Assembly: GCA_016208415.1 (NCBI GenBank)
Contig: JACQYB010000040.1
Span: forward strand, 1 to 64,000
Direction: 5' to 3'
DNA: 64,000 bases
From: Betaproteobacteria bacterium
Lineage (GTDB): Bacteria > Pseudomonadota > Gammaproteobacteria > Burkholderiales > Rhodocyclaceae
The notes beneath the pieces are model-generated. The model worked only from the letters and a program-made list of their open reading frames with translations. It did not search any database and was not told the DNA's origin. Both the position numbers and the translations under genes were made by a program. Position 1 is the stretch's first letter. Every line of letters starts with the position of its first letter. This document shows positions 1 to 6,946 of this stretch, piece by piece.

Positions 1-314
1 GTGACCTCGCGCGCCACCCCCGACTTGACGTCGGCCAGGAAGCTGTGGGCGGCCACGCAGTATTCGCAGCCGTTGCTGCGGCTGATCACGAGGAACACCA
101 CTTCCTGCTCCGCCGGGGTGAAGCCGGAATCGCGGCGGAAGGCCGCGTAGCCGTCCAGGTAGGTGTCGAGCAGGCCCGGCGAGTGGACCATGCGGGCGTA
201 CATGTTGGGGATGAAGCCCACCTGGGCCAGCGCCTTGTCCAGCACGGCGCGGGCTGCGCCGTCGGTGGTGTCGGGGGTGTGCGGCGGAAGGGACAGTTTG
301 TACTCGGATAACAT
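1..314 (-). CDS. Carboxymuconolactone decarboxylase / AhpD-like protein (3' end off the window)
   Basis: The ATG is at 314 and the frame stays open to base 1, so only the first 104 residues are visible. The motif CEYCVAAHS matches the redox-active CxxC plus downstream His of the CMD/AhpD fold, and it is preceded by the helix TPAEQEVVFLVISRSNGC usual in this family. Members are small cytoplasmic peroxidase-associated or decarboxylase-like enzymes; the CxxC points to the peroxidase-type group. The substrate cannot be told. The gene is divergent from the NPC-repeat genes, with about 345 bp between them. Confidence 0.85.
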   Translation of the reverse strand, partial: MLSEYKLSLPPHTPDTTDGAARAVLDKALAQVGFIPNMYARMVHSPGLLDTYLDGYAAFRRDSGFTPAEQEVVFLVISRSNGCEYCVAAHSFLADVKSGVAREV

Positions 315-659
315 GGCAGGCTCCTGGCGGGTGGTGTGGTGCAAGAAAATGACGGCACGCCGGCCGCGCCGCACGTCGTGATGCGGCGCGCGCAACGCCG
401 GTGCCCGTCGGGGGCACCCGGCCATGGGGCCGCAGCGCCGCCGGCGTCGCACACCATTGGTCGCGAAACGGCCACTGCGTCTTACAGCGCCACCAAAAAA
501 TGAAGTTATTCGCCGCCCGTGTAAGGTTTCGCGCGCCGGCCCGACTACCGATCACGGGCCGGATGGAGCGCGCGGCGCACCCCGCCCCCGTGCAAGCCCT
601 GCTCGTCGATGCCGGGCCCGCCCCGGGGCCGGCGACCCACCCACCTTTGCGGAGGCCAC
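315..659. other. Intergenic region between divergent genes
   Basis: This 345-bp stretch separates the divergent CMD-like gene from the NPC-repeat cytochrome. I see no convincing gene. It should hold both promoters. A purine-rich ribosome binding site (GCGGAGG) sits just before the ATG at 660. I found no FNR-type box here. Confidence 0.5.
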
Positions 660-1340
660 ATGAACCGAAGAACCCTTCCCCTTGCCGCCGTCCTGGCCGG
701 CGCCGCGCTGCTCGCCGCGACCCTGCCCGCGGCTGCGGCCAATCCGTGCAATCCCTGCGCGCAAAAGGCCAGGAATCCCTGCGCGGCGAAGTCCGCCAAC
801 CCCTGCGCGGCCAAGCCGAAGAACCCCTGTGCGGCCAAGTCCGCCAACCCCTGCGCCGCCAGCGACCGCGTCGATCCCAAACTGATCACCCGCCCCAAGG
901 GCACCCGGCTGGCCGCAGGCCCCGCCGCGGAACTGAGGAAGGACGGCGAGAAGCTGTGGAACGACACCAAACTGTCCACCAACGGCATGTCCTGCAACAC
1001 CTGCCACCAGAACCACGGCGCCTTCGAAGCCAGCTTCGCCAAGCCTTACCCCCACAAGGTGCAGATGGCCTCCGACCGCGCCGGGCTCAAGACCATCGCG
1101 CTCGACGAGATGATCCAGGCCTGCATGGTCATGCCCATGGCCGCCAAGCCCCTGCCCTGGGATTCGCGCGAACTGGCCGCGCTCACCGCCTACACCGCCG
1201 AGGTGCAGAAGAGCTTCAGGCCGGCGAAGGCCGGCAAGGCCGCCAACCCGTGCGCGGCGAAAAATCCGTGTGCCGCAAAGAATCCGTGCGCGGCGAAGAA
1301 CCCCTGCGCACCAAAGAACCCGTGCGCGGGCAAGAAATAG
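660..1340 (+). CDS. Secreted monohaem cytochrome c flanked by NPC/NPCAAK repeats
   Basis: A protein of 226 residues. Residues 1-27 form a clear Sec signal peptide ending near AAA. Six NPC units (NPC spaced by short Ala/Lys linkers) follow at about residues 28-66. Next comes a small cytochrome c domain with one CNTCH haem site (Cys112, Cys115, His116) and a Met-rich stretch CMVMPMA that could supply the distal ligand. The C-terminus (about 195-226) is five more NPC units at 6-residue spacing. The start at 660 is chosen over the longer frame because of the GGAGG upstream and the signal peptide. The next gene encodes a protein made almost only of the same repeat, so the two probably act together. 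The repeat Cys residues lack the CxxCH context, so they are not haem sites. Metal binding or disulphide cross-linking is inference. Confidence 0.85.
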   Translation: MNRRTLPLAAVLAGAALLAATLPAAAANPCNPCAQKARNPCAAKSANPCAAKPKNPCAAKSANPCAASDRVDPKLITRPKGTRLAAGPAAELRKDGEKLWNDTKLSTNGMSCNTCHQNHGAFEASFAKPYPHKVQMASDRAGLKTIALDEMIQACMVMPMAAKPLPWDSRELAALTAYTAEVQKSFRPAKAGKAANPCAAKNPCAAKNPCAAKNPCAPKNPCAGKK

Positions 1341-1400
1341 CGGAGCCCACGCCCCGCTATGCGTGATGTAACCCCACCGTTCCGACAGGAGGAAACCCCC

Positions 1401-1652
1401 ATGAAAGCGACCTTCCGACAAGCCCGTCTCATCCTCGGCGCCGCCGCCCTGGCGCTGGCGCTGCCCGCGGCCCACGCCGCCAACCCGTGCGCCCCGAAGA
1501 ATCCCTGCTCCGCCAAGAACCCGTGCGCAGCCAAGATGGCCAATCCCTGCGCACCCGCGGCGAAGAAGAAGGACGCCAAGACGATGAACCCCTGTGCGGC
1601 GAAGAATCCCTGCGCGGCCAAGTCGATGAACCCCTGCGCGCCGAAGAAGTAG
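1401..1652 (+). CDS. Small secreted NPC-repeat protein
   Basis: An 83-residue protein with a strong ribosome binding site (GACAGGAGG) and a signal peptide of about 26 residues ending in HAA. The mature part is seven NPC units joined by Ala/Lys/Pro linkers (NPCAPK, NPCSAK, NPCAAK) with one Lys-rich spacer in the middle. No known domain is visible. The mature peptide would carry seven Cys, one per repeat, all after Asn-Pro. It lies 60 bp after the NPC cytochrome and before a strong terminator, so the two genes look like a bicistron. The repeat composition suggests a Cys-based metal or redox matrix in the periplasm, but I do not recognise a described family. Confidence 0.8.
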   Translation: MKATFRQARLILGAAALALALPAAHAANPCAPKNPCSAKNPCAAKMANPCAPAAKKKDAKTMNPCAAKNPCAAKSMNPCAPKK

Positions 1653-1686
1653 GACGCGGCAGCAGTCACCACGACGTTCGCGATGG

Positions 1687-1724
1687 CCGGGAAGCGGCCG
1701 GCGCCGCTTCCCGGATTCTTTTCG
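1687..1724 (+). terminator. Intrinsic terminator after the NPC-repeat genes
   Basis: A perfect 12-bp stem (CCGGGAAGCGGC at 1687-1698 pairing with 1703-1714) with a four-base loop is followed by ATTCTTTT. It ends the NPC bicistron and separates it from the pentahaem gene. Confidence 0.85.
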
Positions 1725-1746
1725 CATTGGAGTCGCGTCGCCGTCG

Positions 1747-3138
1747 ATGAGCGCCGTTCCCACCCCCTGGTTGCTGGTGCTGGCTCTGGCCGCAGGATGC
1801 GGCCAGCCGCCCGCACCCGCCGTGCCGCCCGCTGCGCCGTCGGCCTCCTCCTCCGCGCCGGCGCCGGACGCCACGGCGGCCTTCCTGGCGCGCCACTGGG
1901 CGCGACCGCTGCCTCCCCAGGGCGCGGCCCCGCCGCACTTCAGCCCCCTGGAGGCGGATCTCGAACCCGCCGCCTGCGGCACCTGCCACGTGGAGCAGTA
2001 CCGCGACTGGCAGGGCTCGCTCCACGCCGCCGCCATGGGGCCGGGCCTCCTCGGCCAGCTCGTGGACATGGCGCCCGAGGCGCGCGACGAGCACCAGGAC
2101 TGCATCCGCTGCCACGCGCCCCTGGCCGAGCAGGCGGACAGCCTGGCGCAGGCCATCGCCGCCGTCGGCGGCCGGAAGAAGACGGGCGGCCTGCACCAGC
2201 GGGGGCTGGTTTGCGCCGCCTGCCACGTGCGCGGCCGGGAGCACTTCGGGCCGCCGCGGCGCGCCGGTACCGAGCCCCCGTCCTCCGGAGTGCCGGCACC
2301 ACGTTCCGCCGATCGACCCGCACCACCTCCCGCTGGACCGCTTGCGGCGCCGTCCGCGGAGCGTCAAACACCGCCTGCCGACAAACTTCCGGCGCAGACT
2401 TCCACCGGACGGCCGATACCGCCGGTCGACGAACGTCCGGCGCTCCCCCACGGCGGCTGGAGCGCGGCGCCCGCCTTCGAGGATTCCCGCTTCTGCGCCG
2501 CCTGCCACCAGTTCGACCCCGACGGCTACGCCCTCAACGGCAAGCTGCTGGAGAACACCTACGAAGAGTGGAAGGCCAGCCCCCAGGCCGCCGCCGGCCA
2601 GAGCTGCCAGTCCTGCCACATGCCCGGGCGGCGCCACCTGTGGCGCGGCGTGCATGACGCGCAGACCATGCGCGCCGCCGTGACCGTGGAAGTGACGGCC
2701 CCCGCGCTGGAACAGGGCACGGTCCACGCCGCGCTCGTCGTGCGCAACACCGGCACCGGCCACCACTTTCCCACCTACGTCACCCCCCGCGTGGTGGCGG
2801 AGATCTTCCAGGAAGACGCCCGCGGCCGCGCCATCCCCGACACCCGCGCCGAGCACGTCATCCAGCGCCAGGTCAGCCCCGACCTGTCGCGGGAGATCGC
2901 CGACACGCGCCTGGCCCCCGGCGCCCAGGCCGTGCTCGACTACCGCCGGGCGCGCTCGCCGGGCGCGGTGCGGCTGGCCTACCGGCTGAGGGTGGAGCCG
3001 GATCATTTCTACACCGGACTCTACGAATCGCTGCTGACCGCGGGCGCGGGCCGCGGCGCCGCCATGATCCGCGAGGCGCTGACGCGCTCGCGGGCCAGCC
3101 ATTTCACGTTTCTGGAGGAGCGCCGGGCGCTGCCGTGA
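1747..3138 (+). CDS. Pentahaem c-type cytochrome lipoprotein
   Basis: A protein of 463 residues. The start is followed by a lipoprotein signal with lipobox LAAGC (Cys18), so the mature protein is probably membrane-anchored on the periplasmic side. Five haem c sites are visible: CGTCH 77-81, CIRCH 119-123, CAACH 156-160, CAACH 250-254 and CQSCH 287-291. The arrangement resembles cytochrome c554-type multihaem proteins. A proline-rich insert of about 80 residues (about 170-248) separates haems 3 and 4. The C-terminal third is a beta-rich, haem-free domain containing a GTGHHFPTY motif that could give a His ligand. Electron transfer is certain in kind, the partner unknown. The last 35 bp overlap the convergent XRE gene. 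Confidence 0.85.
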   Translation: MSAVPTPWLLVLALAAGCGQPPAPAVPPAAPSASSSAPAPDATAAFLARHWARPLPPQGAAPPHFSPLEADLEPAACGTCHVEQYRDWQGSLHAAAMGPGLLGQLVDMAPEARDEHQDCIRCHAPLAEQADSLAQAIAAVGGRKKTGGLHQRGLVCAACHVRGREHFGPPRRAGTEPPSSGVPAPRSADRPAPPPAGPLAAPSAERQTPPADKLPAQTSTGRPIPPVDERPALPHGGWSAAPAFEDSRFCAACHQFDPDGYALNGKLLENTYEEWKASPQAAAGQSCQSCHMPGRRHLWRGVHDAQTMRAAVTVEVTAPALEQGTVHAALVVRNTGTGHHFPTYVTPRVVAEIFQEDARGRAIPDTRAEHVIQRQVSPDLSREIADTRLAPGAQAVLDYRRARSPGAVRLAYRLRVEPDHFYTGLYESLLTAGAGRGAAMIREALTRSRASHFTFLEERRALP

Positions 3139-3469
3139 GGGAGGGATCGTGCCGTTCCCGGATGCCGCGAATGGCGGCGCAGACCTGATCCAGCTCGGCG
3201 GGCGACAGGCCGGACAAGTCGAGCAGAAGCTGCGCCAGGTCGTCGTCGTCGCAGTACAGGTAGGCCACGGGAATCTTCAGCGCGGCAGCGATCCGTTGCG
3301 CCACCTTGAACTGTGGCTCATGGGCGCCGGTCTCGTAGCGGCTGATGCGGGCGCTGCTGCAGCTCTCATCCAGTCCGATCAGCACGCCAAGCCGGTCCTG
3401 GGGCAAGCCGGCGCGCTGGCGCGCCGCGCGCAGACGTCGGCCAAACAGGGTCTGTGGATGCTTGGGCAT
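3104..3469 (-). CDS. XRE-family helix-turn-helix regulator
   Basis: A 121-residue protein starting at the ATG at 3469. An N-terminal HTH_3 domain (FGRRLRAARQRAGLPQDRLG, then ARISRYETGAHEP) covers residues 8-70. The remainder is an acidic alpha-helical tail. It is divergent from the hemerythrin gene and shares a short intergenic region holding an inverted repeat, so autoregulation and control of the hemerythrin are plausible. Its 3' end runs 35 bp into the convergent cytochrome gene. Confidence 0.8.
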   Translation of the reverse strand: MPKHPQTLFGRRLRAARQRAGLPQDRLGVLIGLDESCSSARISRYETGAHEPQFKVAQRIAAALKIPVAYLYCDDDDLAQLLLDLSGLSPAELDQVCAAIRGIRERHDPSLTAAPGAPPET

Positions 3470-3503
3470 CCTGCGATATTCGTAATTCTGACTTGCACGG
3501 CCT

Positions 3504-3518
3504 CTACGAAATACGTAG
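3504..3518. promoter_or_regulatory. Inverted repeat, candidate operator for the XRE regulator
   Basis: CTACG-AAATA-CGTAG lies in the gap between the divergent XRE and hemerythrin genes. The binding protein is inferred from position only. Confidence 0.4.
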
Positions 3519-3565
3519 ACTTCATGTGGGCGGCATGCACGGCGACGCCGCCGGGAGGGTGAGTC

Positions 3566-4018
3566 TTGTCCAAGAACCGCATCACCGCACGCGAACGGCA
3601 CGCCGATGGCGCAGCGCTCCTGGAGCGGCTGAAGGAGTGGTGTGCCGATGCGGCGCACCAGGACTGTCGCAGGTGTGCCCCCGCGCGCCGGCGCTCCTGC
3701 GCGGATGCGCTCGCCGACGTTCTCGACGAATCGCTGGCTTTCTTTTTCGATCTCTTCCGGACCGAGGAGTCGCTCATGAAAGCGCTCCCCCGCGAACCCG
3801 GACTCCACGCGTGCTGCGAACACCACCGCGCCGACCATGCGGACATCGTGGCACGGCTTTCCGCTCTGGCGGGAAGGCTCGACGGTGAGGATGCCATCGC
3901 CTTGAGAGATGAACTTCGCGCCGTGGTGGAGCACTGGCTGCAGGCGCACACCCGCGAGCATGACGAAGCCCTTGGCCGCGCGATGGCGGCAAGCGGCATC
4001 CGCCCGGCAAAGCCCTGA
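3566..4018 (+). CDS. Hemerythrin-like domain protein
   Basis: A 150-residue protein. The TTG at 3566 is taken as start because GGGAGG sits 7 bases upstream and no ATG fits. The helical pattern and motifs (His12, then FRTEESLM, HHRADHADI, and HTREHDEAL) match the four-helix hemerythrin fold with His/Glu/Asp ligands for a di-iron centre. Such proteins bind O2 or NO, or sense them. Six Cys in residues 25-50 (including CRRC) are unusual for the family. The divergent XRE regulator next door suggests a two-gene sensor/response unit. Its physiological ligand is not evident. Confidence 0.75.
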   Translation: MSKNRITARERHADGAALLERLKEWCADAAHQDCRRCAPARRRSCADALADVLDESLAFFFDLFRTEESLMKALPREPGLHACCEHHRADHADIVARLSALAGRLDGEDAIALRDELRAVVEHWLQAHTREHDEALGRAMAASGIRPAKP

Positions 4019-4046
4019 TCGTCATCGCCCGCGGCGCTCAATGTCG

Positions 4047-4065
4047 AGCCCGTTCGGGCTAGAAT
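4047..4065 (+). promoter_or_regulatory. Small hairpin and candidate -10 element before the Uma2 gene
   Basis: AGCCCG-TT-CGGGCT (4047-4060) overlaps a TAGAAT hexamer (4060-4065) 34 bp upstream of the Uma2 start. It could be a promoter -10 with an overlapping operator, or the remnant of a terminator for the hemerythrin gene. No good -35 is seen. Confidence 0.35.
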
Positions 4066-4099
4066 CGGTTCGTCATCGTCCGCCCACGGAAGGATCAAC

Positions 4100-4693
4100 A
4101 TGGGACTGGCCCTGCGCGACAGCACCTCCCACACCTACGCCGACTACCTCGGCTGGCCCGAGGACGTGCGCTACGAACTCATCGACGGCGTCGCCTACCT
4201 GATGGCGCCGGCTCCAGCCCTGGATCACCAGGACGTGGCCGGGGAGATCTACTTCCAGTTGCGCCGTGCCCTGGAAGGCCGCCCCTGCCGCGCCTTCGTC
4301 GCCCCGGTTGATGTGCGCCTGCCCCGTGCCAATGAGACCGACGAGCGTGTCGATACCGTGGTGCAACCCGACGTGCTGGTGGTGTGCGATCCGGCCAAAC
4401 TCGACCGGCGCGGGGTACGCGGCGCGCCGGACCTGGTGGTGGAGGTGCTCTCCCGCTCCACCGCCTCCCACGACCACGTGCGCAAGCGCCGCGTCTATGA
4501 GCGCGCCGGGGTGCGGGAATACTGGCTGGTGCATCCCGCCGACCGCATGCTGACCATCTACCGCCTGGACGGGGCCGAGTACGGCAAGCCGGAGGTGCAG
4601 GAACTGGCGGGCGAGACGGCGGTGGGCGTGCTGCCCGAGGTGGTCATCGCCTGGGATGCCCTGGTGGAACGTCTGCCGCCGGTGGAGTTCTGA
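4100..4693 (+). CDS. Uma2 family (DUF820) restriction-endonuclease-like protein
   Basis: A 197-residue protein of normal family length. It has the typical opening (YADYLGWPEDVRYELIDGVA) and the PD-(D/E)xK-like core with VVQPDVLVV and APDLVVEVLSRST, then REYWLVHPADR. These proteins are abundant in cyanobacteria and scattered in other bacteria; the nuclease fold is inferred from homology and no biological role is established. It is a single gene convergent with tsaD. Confidence 0.85.
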   Translation: MGLALRDSTSHTYADYLGWPEDVRYELIDGVAYLMAPAPALDHQDVAGEIYFQLRRALEGRPCRAFVAPVDVRLPRANETDERVDTVVQPDVLVVCDPAKLDRRGVRGAPDLVVEVLSRSTASHDHVRKRRVYERAGVREYWLVHPADRMLTIYRLDGAEYGKPEVQELAGETAVGVLPEVVIAWDALVERLPPVEF

Positions 4694-4808
4694 GCGGCGC
4701 AAGAGGGGGGGCACGGGCAAGAAGCAGGCGGTTTACCCGCCGCTCGGCCCGCTCCCGGCGCGGTGACCGATCCGCGGCGCCGTTGCGAAGCAACGTGGAC
4801 TGCCTCTC

Positions 4809-5831
4809 TTAGCCCGCCGGCGGCAGTTCCGCCAGATCCCAGCGCGGACGCACGCCGAAGGCGTGGCCGGCGGGGCGCTGCGGCGCCCCATGGCGCAGGC
4901 GCAGCGCCCCCGCCAGGGCGATCATGGCGCCGTTGTCGGTGCACAGTTCCGGTTCGGGGTAGAACACCCTTGCCCCGGCCCGCGCCGCGGCCGCGTCCAG
5001 CGCCTCGCGCAGGCGGCGGTTGGCGCCCACGCCCCCCGCCACTACCAGCCGCTGCAGGCCGGTCTGGCGCAGCGCGGCCATGCCCTTGCCCACCAGCACG
5101 TCCACCGCGGCCTCCTCGAAGCCGGCGGCCAGGTCGGCACGCTCCTGCTCGTCGAGCCCGCCGCGGGCGTGGGTCATCACCGCGGTCTTGAGTCCGCTGA
5201 AGCTGAAGTTGAGATCGCCGCTGGCGGCCATGGGACGCGGCAGGCGGAACCGCCCCCTCTGCCCCTGCAGAGCCAGCCGCGCCAGCGCCGGCCCGCCCGG
5301 ATAGCCAAGCCCCAGCAGCTTGGCGGTCTTGTCGAAGGCCTCCCCCGCCGCGTCGTCCACCGTCTCGCCCAGCAGTTCGTAACGTCCCACGCCGGTCACG
5401 CGCATCAACTGGGTGTGGCCGCCGGACACCAGCAGCGCGACGAAAGGAAACTGCGGCGCATCGGCGGAAAGCAGGGGCGAGAGCAGGTGGCCTTCCAGAT
5501 GGTGCACCGGCAGCGCAGGCACGCCCCAGGCGTAGGCCAGGGCCTCGGCGAAGCTTGCGCCGACAAGCAGGGCGCCGGCCAAACCCGGCCCGGCGGTGTA
5601 GGCGACGGCATCCACGGCTCGCGGCGCCACGGACGCCTGCGCCATCACTTGCCGCACCAGCGGCAACAGGCGCCGCACGTGATCGCGCGATGCCAGTTCC
5701 GGCACCACGCCGCCTTAGAGTTCGTGAAGATCGGCCTGGGAATGGAGGGCGTGGGCGAGCAATCCCCTGTCACCGTCGATGAGGGCGACGCCGGTTTCGT
5801 CGCAGGAGGATTCGATGCCGAGGACGAGCAT
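4809..5831 (-). pseudogene. tsaD: tRNA N6-adenosine threonylcarbamoyltransferase, interrupted by an in-frame stop
   Basis: From the ATG at 5831 the frame encodes a full-length TsaD (340 codons) with [10 protein letters not shown] at the N-terminus, the HHLEGHL metal-binding motif and a normal C-terminus. Codon 39 (bases 5717-5715) is TAA, exactly where the family has Tyr in [14 protein letters not shown]. Both sides of the stop are in the same frame, so this is a single-base nonsense change (TAC or TAT to TAA), not a frameshift. TsaD makes the t6A modification with TsaB/TsaC/TsaE and is normally essential, so a sequencing error, a mixed population or stop suppression must be considered. Restart at the GTG at 5708 would lose the first 41 residues, including part of the active-site fold. 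Confidence 0.85.
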
Positions 5832-5889
5832 GGATCGGTGGGCAGGTCGCGCCTGGCGACGCCCGGACGTGTGGTGGTCGGCAAATTCT

Positions 5890-5920
5890 ACCGCCGCCGT
5901 GTGCTGCACACGGCGGCGGT
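5890..5920. repeat. Perfect 31-bp palindrome between tsaD and rpsU
   Basis: ACCGCCGCCGTGTG (5890-5903) pairs perfectly with 5907-5920 around a 3-base loop. It sits 59 bp upstream of tsaD and about 90 bp upstream of rpsU. No T-run follows on either strand, apart from a weak AGAATTT on the minus side. It could be an operator or a transcript-stabilising hairpin. Confidence 0.75.
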
Positions 5921-5975
5921 GTGAAAAGGCAGGCGAGCACCGCCTGCGCGTATTCTCATTCGACGCCGGCCGGGT

Positions 5976-5981
5976 TATGAT
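5976..5981 (+). promoter_or_regulatory. Candidate -10 element of the rpsU promoter
   Basis: TATGAT lies 30 bp before the rpsU ATG within an AT-richer patch. No strong -35 is visible at the right spacing. Confidence 0.45.
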
Positions 5982-6011
5982 TCGCGCTTTCGCCTGATCC
6001 GGGGAAGTGTA

Positions 6012-6224
6012 ATGCCGAGTGTTCGCGTCAAGGAAAACGAGCCGTTCGAAGTCGCCATCCGCCGCTTCAAGCGCACCATCGAAAAAGCCGGGCTGCTGAC
6101 CGAGCTGCGTGCCCGCGAGTTCTACGAAAAGCCCACGTCCGAGCGCAAGCGCAAGCTGGCCGCCGCCGTCAAGCGCCACCACAAGCGCCTGCGCAGCCAG
6201 ACCCTGCCGCCCAAGATGTACTGA
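6012..6224 (+). CDS. rpsU: 30S ribosomal protein S21
   Basis: A 70-residue, highly basic protein that matches S21 along its length ([20 protein letters not shown] at the start, LPPKMY at the end). It is the first gene of the conserved macromolecular-synthesis cluster rpsU-yqeY-dnaG-rpoD. The start is an ATG preceded by GGGGAAG. Confidence 0.97.
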   Translation: MPSVRVKENEPFEVAIRRFKRTIEKAGLLTELRAREFYEKPTSERKRKLAAAVKRHHKRLRSQTLPPKMY

Positions 6225-6293
6225 TCCCCACCGCCAGTCCGTGCTGCCGAGCCCCTGCCCCTCCCCGGGCGCGGGACTGAGGTCATCGACATC

Positions 6294-6746
6294 GTGCCCC
6301 TCAAGGAACGCATCAACGACGACATGAAGGCGGCCATGCGCGCCCGCGAAGCCGCACGGCTGTCGGCCATCCGCCTGCTGCTCGCCGCCATCAAGCAGCG
6401 CGAGGTGGATGAGCGCGTCCAGCTCGACGACGCCGGCGTGGTGGCGGTCATCGACAAGATGCAGAAGCAGCGCCGCGACTCCATCGCCCAGTACCAGGCA
6501 GCCAAGCGCCAGGATCTGGCGGACGCGGAGAAGTTCGAACTCGATGTCCTGGCCGCCTACATGCCCCAGGCCGCCAGCGAGGAAGAAATCCGCAACGCCG
6601 TGGCCGCCGCCGTCGCCGAGACGGGTGCGGCCACGGCGCAGGACATGGGGCGCGTCATGACCCTTCTCAAGACCCGCCTTGCCGGCCGGGCCGACATGGC
6701 CGAAGTGTCGGCGCTGGTGCGCAAGGCGCTGACGCCGGCCGGCTGA
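6294..6746 (+). CDS. yqeY: GatB/YqeY domain protein
   Basis: A 150-residue protein with the typical YqeY opening ([16 protein letters not shown]) and the motif [13 protein letters not shown]. YqeY resembles the tail domain of GatB, which docks tRNA in the amidotransferase; its cellular function is not established. The start is GTG. The position between rpsU and dnaG is conserved in betaproteobacteria. Confidence 0.93.
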   Translation: MPLKERINDDMKAAMRAREAARLSAIRLLLAAIKQREVDERVQLDDAGVVAVIDKMQKQRRDSIAQYQAAKRQDLADAEKFELDVLAAYMPQAASEEEIRNAVAAAVAETGAATAQDMGRVMTLLKTRLAGRADMAEVSALVRKALTPAG

Positions 6747-6894
6747 GCGCCCGTGAAGGGTGCGTTTCGACTGAACTGCGGAGCCGGCGTTTCAACCGCG
6801 TGCGGGTGATTCCTGCCCGATCCGGGCACTTGCCACGCCCCCAGCCCATCGCAGGCGGCACCCCGTTCGGACCGCGGCAGGCGTGGCACCACCC

Positions 6895-6900
6895 TATAAT
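6895..6900 (+). promoter_or_regulatory. Consensus -10 element upstream of dnaG
   Basis: A perfect TATAAT ends 46 bp before the dnaG start codon. No clear -35 is seen, so its strength is uncertain. It implies dnaG-rpoD can be transcribed separately from rpsU-yqeY. Confidence 0.55.
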
Positions 6901-6946
6901 GCTCATGAAGCCTTGGGAAAACCCCCAGCGGCCATAGCTCAGGGAC

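Noticed and set aside
401-1366. Long Arg-rich frame covering the NPC cytochrome region in another phase
   Set aside because: It is a GC-driven shadow of the gene at 660-1340, without signal peptide or domain, and the repeats make sense only in the chosen frame.
3134-3565. Plus-strand frame through the XRE gene
   Set aside because: It is antisense to a clear HTH gene and has no family features.
4782-4796. Terminator between the Uma2 gene and tsaD (CGTTGC-GAA-GCAACG)
   Set aside because: The stem is only 6 bp and no T-run follows it directly.
5832-6182. N-terminal extension of tsaD to 6182
   Set aside because: TsaD begins at [14 protein letters not shown]; the upstream part is antisense to rpsU.
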